From NCBI GenBank assembly GCA_038501195.1, contig JBBPUQ010000003.1, positions 5,982,501 through 6,046,500 of the forward strand: a DNA stretch of 64,000 bases. The letters are read 5' to 3'. Source of the stretch: Nemania diffusa. Its lineage: Eukaryota; Ascomycota; Sordariomycetes; Xylariales; Xylariaceae. Shown in pieces: positions 48,664 through 59,094 of the stretch (its first letter is position 1; each line of letters opens with the position of its first letter). The notes below the pieces were generated by a model. The model made no database searches, was not told the DNA's origin, and was given only the letters and a program-made list of their open reading frames with translations. Both the position numbers and the translations under genes were made by a program.

Positions 48664-50891
48664 GGCGGTGGCTGTGTGCCTATGGCCGTGCCTATCTCTA
48701 CTCTATACCTGGGTCTGTGCTGATAGTGTGTTGAATAGGAACAGTTGAAGTTGATGATGATGATGGCGAAGTGTGGTGATGGCGGTTGTGCTGGTGATAG
48801 TGGTGACGACGACAACAGCGAGGACGACGGCAGTAGATGGGGAGATCAGCCGTCCGAACAACTCGTGCCACCGATATGTCGATGTCAAGGTCGGTCTCGA
48901 TGCAGTACTACGTTCCCTTCCCCTTTCTCCTCAGCCGTTGCTTGCTTCCTGTGACCCCGGCCCGTCTTGTCTTGTCTTGCTTGTCCTGGCTGATCTGTTT
49001 CAGTTGACGAATTTCGAGAAGGATTAAAGAACGTGCGAGAGAAGCGTGCTCGTTAGAGGCTAATTATGCCGAGTTTGTGAGATGGAAAGAATGCAGAGAA
49101 TGGAACCAGAAGAATTGAAGAGAGGAACCGGGGAGGAGAAGAAAACCAGTGGACGATCGATCAGACACCAGAGAGAATCGTCAAACATCAAAACATGCCC
49201 AAATGAGCGAAAAGCGGCTGAGTGCAGATGTACGTGTACAGCCCAGGGACAGCACTGTACGAAGTCTCGATATGGCAAAGTTATAGCGGGTCCGCCCTGC
49301 TCTAGCGTACCACCGCCCTGCACCAGCGATGCACCACTGCCCTGTGACTGGATACCTGCTGTCCACCACTGTGTGCACCTGTCCGCTGCAGAAATGCAGA
49401 GAGCTGTCGTCACCTCTAGCCTAGACTCTGCCTAGACCACCGCTGTACTACGTAGACAGCACAACTTTTCAGGGGGCCTCCGCGACCCACACACTAAAAA
49501 CAGACCCTTAGGAGGTACGGAGAACCTATGACAGTACCACTGCATTATATTCTGTACACTGTAATACACGGTACTATATATTGGGAAAGATGGGGGCGCC
49601 ACAGTGAGGCAGTGCAACTCTTCACTACCTACACCCATGTATCCATGTATGTACGTAATGTTCAGGTCGATCCTGACGTATATATAGAAACTAACGGGAA
49701 ACCCTTCTAAAAATTGCGTCTACTTGACTATGTCGCTTACTTCGTACACCACTCTAATCTTTGCTCTACGTTTGGTTCTCATAATTGCCATGTTGAACTT
49801 ATTAATGAGAAGAGGAGAGTGCTTCTTCAAGTTACGACAGGAGAGCTAAATAGTAGGTGTACATGGAGTCAAACCATTACTGTAGACCCTGCGCAAGCCT
49901 ACATTAGCGCCAGGGGGGTAGCATCAGAGATGGTCGCAGCGATTATCACCATCCTGAAAAAAATATAGTTTGAGCGGTATATGTATTAATTACCTAACCG
50001 TTGTATATTCAGGACAGTTTCCGAATGAATTCGATTATAATGTTAAATAATAAATATGGAACATGAACGGTCTCTATGTTACTTACTGCGCGGCTATCGG
50101 GTAATCAAACTATGCATAGACAAGGGGCGCTGTGCAGACAGCTCGGCGTCTGTCTGCCGCTGCTGACGGCGTCGCATCTCACCCGCATCATAGCGTACCT
50201 ACTTATCGCGAGCGCTCCTGTTGTCCGTTGCATCCCGTATTCTATTTCGAAGCATTTCGAAGCGGGGTTAGGAAATACATTGAAAGCGACGCATACATAG
50301 ACCAATAGCAAAATTACATATTTAGTTCATAGATACCTAGAAGAATGACATTGTGCAATGCTAGTCTCGACATCTGTCAACTCGTCATATTCGACACCCT
50401 TGTTCAGATCACCTTGACAACCTTAGAGACATTAATTGGTGGCGTAATTGCTTTTTGATTCCTGAACTACGCAGTAGTATCACCCGAGAATTTATATTAA
50501 TCTTCATTTATATTTCACATCCGTGGCGGCGATTGAAAACGTTATTTAATTTAAAAAATGCATGTAATTACCTAGCTGGCTTATATAGGCGAGTCTAGCT
50601 ACAGTTGACAAGATAAGGTCCTTTGCAGGTATATTATTGTTCGATTATCAGCAATATTTGATAGCTCTTGACTAATAGGGATCATAATGTATGACGCCCA
50701 TCAATATACCACTAATGAGATCCGCAATAGTCGACGTGAAAATCCAGGCCACCATTCGCTCATTTACTTAGAGCGGATTAGTCACCGTTACAACGATCCA
50801 GATACACTAATGACACCTCCTATGATACACTGGGTAGTAGAGACACAGGAAGCTCTAGAAAGCCCAATTATTAGCATGTCTGCGTATGACT
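48664..50891. other. Intergenic region, no gene supported
   Basis: The first ~350 bp are probably the rhomboid promoter and 5' UTR (GAT/CAT-rich). Open frames at 49082-49435, 49714-49968 and 50076-50300 lack recognisable domains. No RNA gene was seen. Confidence 0.4.
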
Positions 50892-51252
50892 TTATTTACT
50901 GAGGTGGTCGGTCGCAATGTCACAATAAGTCTCATACAGACACCACGCGACGGCGAGTTCAGATCGAGCTTGTTTTTTATTCACAAGGTCCTTCCGCAAC
51001 ATAGCTCCGCATTTGGAGATAAGAAAGAGGGCCGAGGTGAAGAAGGCAGAAACTCCGGACGCCATGATCCAGGCGAGGAAGACCGAAGTCACACCAGTGC
51101 TGATCTTACTGCTCCCCATGGCGGGTCGAGGGCACAATCTAGGTAACTTTATCAGTACCGATAGAAGCAATGCCCATGCTTACGACGCCCCCGAGAAGAA
51201 GTCCGAATATGGCGTCCAAGGCGAAAAGGGAGTTGTATTGAGTCAACACCAT
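50892..51252 (-). pseudogene. Relic of PHO-4/Pho89-type sodium-phosphate symporter
   Basis: On the minus strand an ATG at 51252 opens MVLTQYNSLFALDAIFG, which resembles the start of fungal PHO-4 proteins. It continues directly into LLLGGVVSMGIASIGTDKV, which in PHO-4 follows over a hundred residues later. A stop then intervenes (near 51139), and the similarity resumes in another frame with GVTSVFLAWIMASGVSAFFT and LFLISKCGAMLRKD. Intact family members have about 600 residues and two PHO-4 repeats. This fragment therefore has a large internal deletion, an in-frame stop and a frameshift, and ends after one repeat. It is a dead fragment, with no recognisable remainder downstream. Identification is from remembered family motifs only. 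Confidence 0.6.
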
Positions 51253-52260
51253 CTTCTATCCAATTCTCCTATACGACCTAAGCTTCCGGTATTGACGACA
51301 GACCTACCAGGGCGACTGTACACATGAGGGCTTACATACATACAGGTATGTCGTAGAGACTATACCGTATTTCTTGCTATGTCACTCAAGCCAGACCTAA
51401 AACCAAATATCATAAACCGCTGATGCGCGCAGCCAACCCAATGCCAACCTTCACCTTACCATCACGACTAACTGGATCCTTCAATTGGGCCTGCATCACC
51501 GGGGCTGCTATTTTCAGTGGGCACGCCCTTATCGTCATGTCACCATAAGTTTGAAAAGGGGATAAAAAGAATAAAGCAACAAACTTGACGGTGGCTAGGC
51601 CCTGACCCTTGACTTGCCGACGCTGACTGGAGAGTGGTATCTCCAACCGCTCTATATACCACTAGAACTGTTAAGATCCTAATGAAACTTCACCGGGGTA
51701 GGATTTGGCCCTGCTGCATGCTGAGGACCTGCCCATCACGCCGAGACTTGTAAGCGATCTGGTAGAAGGCTTGGGCAAAGCATGCATCCTTCCGCGCCAA
51801 CTAAACCAATATATCCCACCGGAGAAAGGCACCTCTTAGAACAACAAGGCCCGATATGCTAGTATGAGTTATCCGCAACTAGTATGATGTGCGACGCGAA
51901 TCTGGATGGCCAAGGGTTTACAAGGAGAGATGATAAAAGCCTCGAATTAAACAATATCACCGAGGAATAAAAGAATGGGCGTTGCCTATGAGTGTCTCTC
52001 TGTGCCTACTTGTCATTAACTTTCCAGCCCCCTATAGCTATCCCCTTCTGACTGCACTCTGTCTGAATGTTGAGCCTCCTAATCAAATCATTGTGCTGTT
52101 CGTGAAATCTGCTAATAATACGAGTATAGCTTAGCTGATATTAGGCATAATGGGCGAGAACACGAAAGCGTACGTCTCGATCGAGTCAAGCGGGTAGACA
52201 CTATCGCAAGATGTTGTCCGTGAACTGAGCAGACGTAACAGGTGAATTGAGGATTTTATC
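51253..52260. other. Intergenic region, no gene supported
   Basis: About 1 kb between the transporter relic and the oxidoreductase gene. The minus-strand open frame 51410-51646 has no recognisable content. Confidence 0.4.
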
Positions 52261-53687
52261 CTATTCGGCCAGTACTTTAGTCACGACGCAATCCGGCTCG
52301 GCATCCATATATGGATCCTCAAACGGCTTCTGTCCCATTCTAGACCAGCACATTGCCGACATTAATGCTTCATCAGTTTCTGTGGCAGGAAACAATAATT
52401 CCGACTTTCCGTCACCATAATGAGTTACCGATTTCGTCTATTCATATCATTAGCTCTTTGTCTCCAGAGATTGGGACTTGAATCAAGGCGTACCAAACCT
52501 AGTGTTAGCTTGATCACACCGTCCGACCAGCTGTTTTTGTACGTATGCCGTGGCTTTCCACCCGTGGCGACTGAGAGCACGTTTTCTGCCACGATAGAAG
52601 CTTGTCGCATAGCCGACCGCGCATTCGGATTGGGGGTCTTGGTGTCAGCAACGTCCCCGCAAGCATAGACGTTGGGGAGCTTGTCATCGGCAAGCTGCAA
52701 GGTCGGCTTGACTCGAAGGTGGCCAGAGGCTGAGATTGAGGCGGGGGATAGTTTTGACATGATCCCCGAAGAAGGTTGCTGGCCTGTGCAATTTACCTGC
52801 CATGGAGTTTAGTGATCTGCGAGGGATTAATTGCATCGGAAAACACTCACAACAAGGTCGCACTGGATCTCACGACCAGACTTGAGAAGAATGGCTCCTG
52901 CTTTGGTTGCGTCTAGTGTCAGTCTGTCTTGTAGAATGACCTCGACTCCAAGGGATTGGAGACCCTCCAGCGCCGCCTTCTGCAGTCCTTGACCAAACCG
53001 ATTCATGACTGCTTCACGAGAGTGTACTAGAATGATCTTCTTGCCGGGATACAGATTCTGAGCATCTGTAGCGACTTCGACGCCAGCGGCGCCGCCCCCA
53101 ACCACAACGACAGTGTTGGCAGTCTTGATGCTTTGCTGCATGGCTTGCATCAGCTCCATGCCTTGTCGCTTATCGGTGGCATTGACTCGAGATGGCAGAC
53201 CTTTCTCTACGCCAGAGCCTGTCGCGATGACTAGAATGTCATAAGGAATAAGTTCGCCGCTCTGCTTTAACTGTACATTCTTTTCTGTGATGTCCACTAC
53301 ACGATCTTTCACCCATCGTAAAACACCGACTGGGTTATCATGAACGGTGCCCCCGTACGGAATGAAGGCTTTGTGCTCGTGCCCTTCGACCACGCAGAGT
53401 CTTGGCAGGACCCATGAAAACTGAAAATGGGAGTTTGGTTCGACAACGACGACTTTATAGGGGCTGTTGGGAGGCAGGCAGGCAGTTAGAAGCTGAGCAA
53501 CACGATTACCTGCGAATGAAGCGCCCACAATGACGATGGTACGATCCCGAGACAAAGGTGCCGGGGGGCCAAAATAGCGGGCATAACGGTGAACCCAAGC
53601 TGTTCTCGCAGCACGCCCAAGCTCTTCTCGGATTATTTTTAATATATAGGCGGCGAGCTTAAAATACAAAACAGTCTTTTCCAACAT
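52261..53687 (-). CDS. AIF/AMID-like FAD-dependent oxidoreductase
   Basis: Exons are 53687-52851, 52796-52494 and 52437-52261, 438 residues; introns of 54 and 56 nt (52797-52850, 52438-52493). The first Rossmann motif is TIVIVGASFAGNRVAQLL (about 50-67), which binds FAD. ATGSG follows at about 155-159, and the NAD(P)H motif VVVVGGGAAGVEVATD begins at about 193. The second FAD contact NVYACGDVAD lies in exon 2. The third exon completes the C-terminus with an MSAMCWSRMGQKPF segment. The N-terminus (MLEKTVLYFKLAAYILKII) is hydrophobic/amphipathic and may anchor the protein to a membrane. Relatives include human AMID/FSP1 and yeast Aif1, which reduce quinones and have been linked to cell death or lipid protection. 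I chose Met at 53687; a Met at 53759 adds 24 Ser/Phe-rich residues and is less family-like. Confidence 0.9.
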
Positions 53688-54102
53688 GATCTTAAGATGA
53701 GCGCGAGAACCGGGTATGGGTTGACTGGAAGTGAAAGAGAACGAACAGGAACAATACAAATGCGCCGCCTAGCTTAGGTACGTAAAGCAAAAGTCGAATA
53801 CTTTAAGAGGGATGGACCCCGATACCAGAATAGACCCCATCCCAGGGACGTAGCCCGAACTTGATGATCCATGTCTGAAGTCCATAAATCTTATCAGATC
53901 GATTAGATAAAAATGCGCCAAGATTTGGCATCGACGATGCTAGTTCAGAAATAGAATAGTGCTTATCCCCAGTTAACCGTTCTCACCCCGTCCGATCATC
54001 GGTTCACGCTAATCTAGACTAGAGAATAGCTCGCGAAGTACAGACCTACATTATGACATCTATCTAACCGAGAGACCACTTAACCTAGCCACTTCCTTTT
54101 CC
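53688..54102. other. Intergenic region / promoter of oxidoreductase gene
   Basis: 415 bp between two minus-strand genes with no open frame of note. It holds the promoter of the downstream flavoprotein gene and the 3' end of the acetyltransferase gene. Confidence 0.4.
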
Positions 54103-54982
54103 TCAACCCATTATAGGCGACAAAGGGTCGCTTATTTCTACCACCTCGGTCGTTATAGCGTGTTGCTTAATCTCTCCGCCGCTTGCGTGACACACGTCTT
54201 GGCGTTTCTGGAAGCCTGGGTAGCCCGAGCTTCTCCATTCTTCGAATGTCATGCTCCCCGCCGCTGATGGCATTTTGACCATCAATGGCACCTCAATATC
54301 CGTGTCGGTGCCCAGTACCTCGGCCTTGTGGATGATCGTTTCAGGCAACAGTTCGAATCCCATCTTCTTGTAGAGGTTTACAGTCGAAGGAGAAGATTCG
54401 AAATAGACAGGCAGATTGCTCTTGTCGCCCAGGCCGAGAGCCCACTCGCAGAATGCCGCACCGGCTTTGCGTCCCTGGTACTTGGGGTCGACCGCAATCA
54501 CATGGCAGTCTAGAACACCCGCCCTAGACATTAGTATCAAACCTTCGTGGGATCATGGGACGATTGATAGCTTCAGCAAACTGACAGATGTGGGGCTGAC
54601 CACCGAAAAATTTCTCTCGCATTTCCCAGAGTGGATTCAGGACCTTCTCAGCTCGTTCTCGTTGCTCGCCCTCGAGCCAGGGAGCGCCGTGGTTCCGCCG
54701 CTCCTCTGAGGATCTCGGCTTCACGAGTATATCCCCTAGCCCCATGCCGACGATCTCGGCCGTGTCTGTGTCGACGCATTTCATAGTATATTGGTAGTCA
54801 CAGTTGTGCCACCATTGTAGCGTGCCCGCCGCGTGTGTAGTTTTGAATTCATCGTCGATGGGGGCAGGGAACAGAATTTTGAGGATGATCTGACCCATGT
54901 AGTCATTGTCAAATGCTGAGAAATAGATTTCATAAATACGGCGAATATCCGGAATAAGTGCTGGAAGAACGACTAGGCCCAT
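54103..54982 (-). CDS. GNAT-family N-acetyltransferase
   Basis: Exons are 54982-54586 and 54509-54103, 267 residues. The intron 54510-54585 uses a slightly weak GTCAGT donor, an ACTAAT branch and a TCTAG acceptor. Splicing restores PHIYCHVIAVDPKYQGRKAG, the acetyl-CoA-binding segment (motif A, Q/R-x-x-G-x-G/A) at about residues 131-149. This family match fixes the junction. The N-terminus PALIPDIRRIYEIYFSAFDN is typical of fungal GNATs, and VYFESSPSTVNLYKKMGFEL is motif B, where the Tyr contacts CoA. Substrate is unknown; many fungal relatives of this size sit in secondary-metabolism or detoxification contexts. There are ~70 residues after the fold, partly polar. It shares orientation with the upstream flavoprotein gene but is separated by 415 bp, so no operon-like link is implied. 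Confidence 0.87.
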
Positions 54983-56506
54983 GTTGAGTGTATATGAAGC
55001 TCTGAGCTTCGGATGAAACGCTCAGCGTAAGTAAGAATAGGACGATGGTGCAATAATAGATACCAGAAGGACACAAGACTGCTCTCCTCGAAATTGACTA
55101 CTCCTAACAACCGACTTTAAATACTTTTTATTCGACTCCCTTCTCAGAGTGTATAATAGTGCTAATTATTCAGCGTAGCTTTATTATGCAGAGGTGCCGC
55201 CGTTCGGCAACTCGCCTATAATGACTAGGGATGCGACTGATCCTACTAAGATAACACAGGTTTGCTGAAGCGAGCTTGAAAATCCTTCTCACAGCTCACC
55301 AAATCCGCCTCCGCCTTTCGAGATCGTTTGCTATACCCTACCTATGCCATTCAAGAGGCTAAAAAATGATGTTGTACCTTCCGACTTGCCATGCCTAGCT
55401 TAGACTGACAGTCTTTAGCGCCGTTTTGTCCTACCAAACTTGTTCTTGGGAGACTGTGTTCAGCCGTCAATATAGGCGAAAACTAGCGTACCTAGATCTC
55501 GGATCTATCTACAGTGAGCTATTCCCAAGTAAGATAATCAAAACGAATCGACACTAAATAACTAGCCCAGTGAACCAATGCAGTCCTGTACATGCGACTC
55601 CACTTGCAAGTTTGTCAGATTTGCATGATCAGATTAGATAAATTCTCTGGGCATCTGATAATATGTCTTGGCATCCATGCTTTCCTCGTATTCAACATTT
55701 AAATTTGTAACACATCGGCTTGTTTGTTCCTTTTAAATCGTCTAATCATGGTACTAGTACTCAAACGAGGGGAAATTATTGTAAAACATCATTGGTATCG
55801 CTCCGAAAAGCTTTGACGTCTTTGGCACTCATCATACCGTCGCGGCTTCGTACCGAGGCCTAAAAATGAGGAGTTGACTAGTGGATCAATTTCCCACGTG
55901 TGGTACCAGGGTTTAACACAAATGGGGGATCCTCTTAAATTTTGCTTCCGAGAGCTGTGGGGACGGACGATCATTAAATTAATTTGATACCAACCCTGTT
56001 TGCCCCTTTTAGTCATAAATGGGTATGAAAGATGGAGGTATAATATGTAGGACGTGGCGGAGTATTCCGCTGCTCGCTACGTAGGTGTCGGCAAGATTGC
56101 CTGTGGCTTAGTTGTGGCTGGAGTGCAAGAAGGATTGAAGAGATCTGTGCGCTAGGATGGTGGACTGTTTAGCTGGGTGGAAACTGGTCCGAGCTTTGCG
56201 CTACTAGAATTAGGTACCTGTATAATTGCTCTCCTAAGCTACATAACAACCTACAATATACCTTATTCCTCAACTCCTGAAGATTATTCCTGAAGCCAAG
56301 CTACGAAGCTTGACACTACCTAAGTAGGTTACGCGAAGAGGTCACCTGAAATACTGAGCGATCTTGCTGCGAAATAACTATGAGCCATTGCTCTTAGTAT
56401 CACAGCATCATCCCATTTCGGGTACTGGGACTCTGCAACGTAGTATCATTTGAGAAGTACTAGCCTCTCTACAATTAACATTCCACATATTTACCCGGCC
56501 GACTCG
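54983..56506. other. Intergenic region, no gene supported
   Basis: About 1.5 kb of ordinary sequence. The minus-strand open frame 55789-56016 has no recognisable domain. Confidence 0.4.
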
Positions 56507-58630
56507 TCATTTAAGAGCCCACGAGTTATTCCTGTCTAAACCCAAGTGTGGCTCCTTCAAGTCTGTTGCCTCGACACAATGTGTCTCATGCACTTGAAGT
56601 TGACATCGTAGACAAGCAGATCGGCCTGTTGTCGTGAACAGGACCCTTAGGTTTGTGTCCCTTAACGCCTGAACTAGCTCTCCTAAGCATGCGGCAGTGC
56701 TACGGTCATCTAGCCAGTGTATCCCGTCGATAACGCACAGCAGCGTGTTGGGCATTAAGGGAAGGAGATCACGAAATATACGCATCATCTCCGACCAGCT
56801 TAGGATGCACCCATCCAAGATGCGGAAACGCGCTTCGGATAGGTCGACTTCTGCTTCGAACTTGGGAAGCAGCAGTTCTGTCATTTGTCTTATCAGTGCG
56901 CATACCAAGCTAACGCTTGATTGAGCTTCACGTGTACCGTTGCTAGCTCTAAGGCGCTCTCCGCGACGTAGTTCACAGCAGCTAAGAAGACCTGTGTCAG
57001 CTTGACGCATGATATCTGACGGAGAAAGTGCTTGGGAGACGATGCCAAGGACTCACTATGAGATTGTTGGAACCTTGGCCAACTCTGCTAGTTTGATAAC
57101 ATGGTTGGCAAGCATGGTGATAGGGTTGCCACTATCGTCTGCATCTAGCTGGGGTCCTTCAAGCCAGAGCAAGAGTGATGACTCACTCTTCATCCACTCT
57201 GAGAGTTTTCTTACCGCGTCGGCGCTTACACCTCCCGTTGAACTGAGGTCGTCATATTCCAACCGGACCCTGTCCCGATGAAAGAAGTCTTCCAAGTGTT
57301 GTGAATTGAGTATAACATCCTCTGATTTCCAGTTGGCAACCGTCTGGGACCTAAGGCCGGAATAGACCCCAGAGTCATTTAGCAATTGGCTAGGAAATCC
57401 AGGTCCAAGCGACTGCCCTTCTTCCATAAATATCCTTCTATTGTCGCCCATAAAGCGCCTATCTCCGATCCATATTATCGCCTTATCCTCTAGCATTTTG
57501 ATGATCCGGTCCGCTAGGAGCTTGAAGTTCTGTCCGTCTTCCCTTAGTTGCTGCCTCTCCTTGCGGCCCTCACATAATTCTCTTTCCAGTCTTTCGGCAT
57601 GATACGCAACCTCGGCTTCTTGCCTTTTCTGGCCAACCAGTCCAAGTCGGACATCCTGGGCCAGATCCTCTATGGTCATTCTCACGACGCGCTGCTCAGC
57701 CCTAGAACTCTGAGCGGCTAAGTTCCGAATTCGCTCTGATCTTCTTTTTATCATTCCGATCTGATCCTCGAACTTCTGGAAGAATTTCTCGTTGAACGAG
57801 TCGAGTAGCCTCTTTCGCTTTTTCTCTGTGATCCAACCCATAACATCAGAGAGGAAAACAAAGATGTGAGCATAGAAGTCGGTGATCAGGTGCATCATTT
57901 CTTTGGTATGATACAGCTCAAGCTCCGTCTTGCATTCGGCGACATGCTCACTAATGGTGCATAAAGCCTCTGAGAGGCCCTCAGAAATGCGTTCATGGTT
58001 GACGCTAGCCTAGCAATTGTTATCTCGGAAGGGAGAATCGCGGTGCGGAGATATTTACCCGAATAATAACTGCGAGGGTGCCGGCGAACACTGAAAAGTA
58101 TTCACTGCCTTCGGGAATGATGTGCAGCATCGATTTATGAGAATCAATAGTCTCGCAAAACCTATGAAAATACCTCATTGCCTTCCCACGCCGGCTGTTC
58201 TCGACCTTTGATCGAGAAGCCGCCGCGATCTCGCTCACCAAGTCGACAACACCTTGCATTGTTGGCTCTGACCGAGTGATGTCAAGGCGATCATCGCTTG
58301 AACAGCTACCTAAAAAGGAGGACCATTTTTGGAGCAGTTTATTCGATTCAACCGCGATCACATCTGCCACGGGGTCTCTGCACAATTATCAGCATTGTTC
58401 TAGTTTAGTACACACTAACGCATTACGTACAACTTAGTATCAGTCAACTCCGGAGGATCGAAGAATTCTCGCCATGGATTAGTATTGTCCCTTCGCTCAA
58501 CATTTTCCTGGGATAATACTTGGCCCAGCGCCTGGGCCCTGCTGCCATGGGACAGCCTTTCTTCAACATCGCCGCTGTACATCCGGACAAGCCTCCTCGA
58601 CTCTCGGATATCGTCGGTGGCACTAGCCAT
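56507..58630 (-). CDS. DUF7708-type STAND-like NTPase, fungal
   Basis: Exons are 58630-58431, 58377-58059, 58009-57057 and 56981-56507, 648 residues. Introns: 58378-58430 (GTACGT donor), 58010-58058, and 56982-57056 (CTGAC branch, CTTAG acceptor). The last splice restores ISYCCELRRGERLR. The N-terminal half has the DUF7708 pattern: WREFFDPPELTD, DPVADVIAVESNKLLQKW, then a FHRFCETIDSHKSMLHIIP region and YHTKEMMHLITDFYAHIFVFL. A long charged coiled coil follows (LIGQ..EVAYHAERLERELC). The C-terminal part resembles a P-loop NTPase core: LLLWLEGPQLDADDSGNPI in the Walker A position and LLCVIDGIHWLDD as Walker B, with a sensor-like VLFTTTGRS. The classic GxxxxGK[ST] is absent; the degenerate DADDSGNP is usual in this fungal group. 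Proteins of this architecture are thought to be NLR-like, but function is untested. It ends soon after the NTPase core with no repeat domain. Confidence 0.8.
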
Positions 58631-59094
58631 AACTTTAATGCTAAAACTTAGCTTTGGCTATAGAGACGACTGCTTTTACTAAATTTCTTGTCAAACGATA
58701 GATTATGCCTGGCTGCCGCGAGCCTACCTACAAAAGCTTATTTGATGCGAGCGTAAGCAAACCCCACGAATTGCTTTTGAGACGCTAGTAGGCTCGATAT
58801 AGACAGAGTTGCAGAAATGCTACAAATAGATTACCAATCACAATGGATTATTCCTCGACCGGTCTGGGTTTATCTATGCGTACTATTCGGTGAGGTTTTG
58901 GGGGCTTATTTCTATTTCTAGTTTTATTTTATATTTGGGGGCCAAGACTACATGAGGGGTAATATAAATTCCGACACCGTGAAGATGGTTGAGTCCGGAT
59001 TCTTCCTCCCATCCCCCATCACCGGCGGCCTTCAGCCAGACTAAATTCTATGCACACAGTCAAGTCATTTGACAACCACCCCTACAACTGACAA
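58631..59094. promoter_or_regulatory. Divergent intergenic region (DUF7708 and AAA genes)
   Basis: 464 bp between two divergent starts. It probably carries both promoters; no specific motif was identified. Confidence 0.5.

Noticed and set aside
49082..50311. Short open frames between rhomboid and the transporter relic
   Set aside because: No domains, low-quality composition, no splice continuity.
53688..53759. Upstream Met at 53759 for the AMID-like gene
   Set aside because: It adds 24 Ser/Phe-rich residues not typical of the family; Met at 53687 precedes the usual amphipathic segment.
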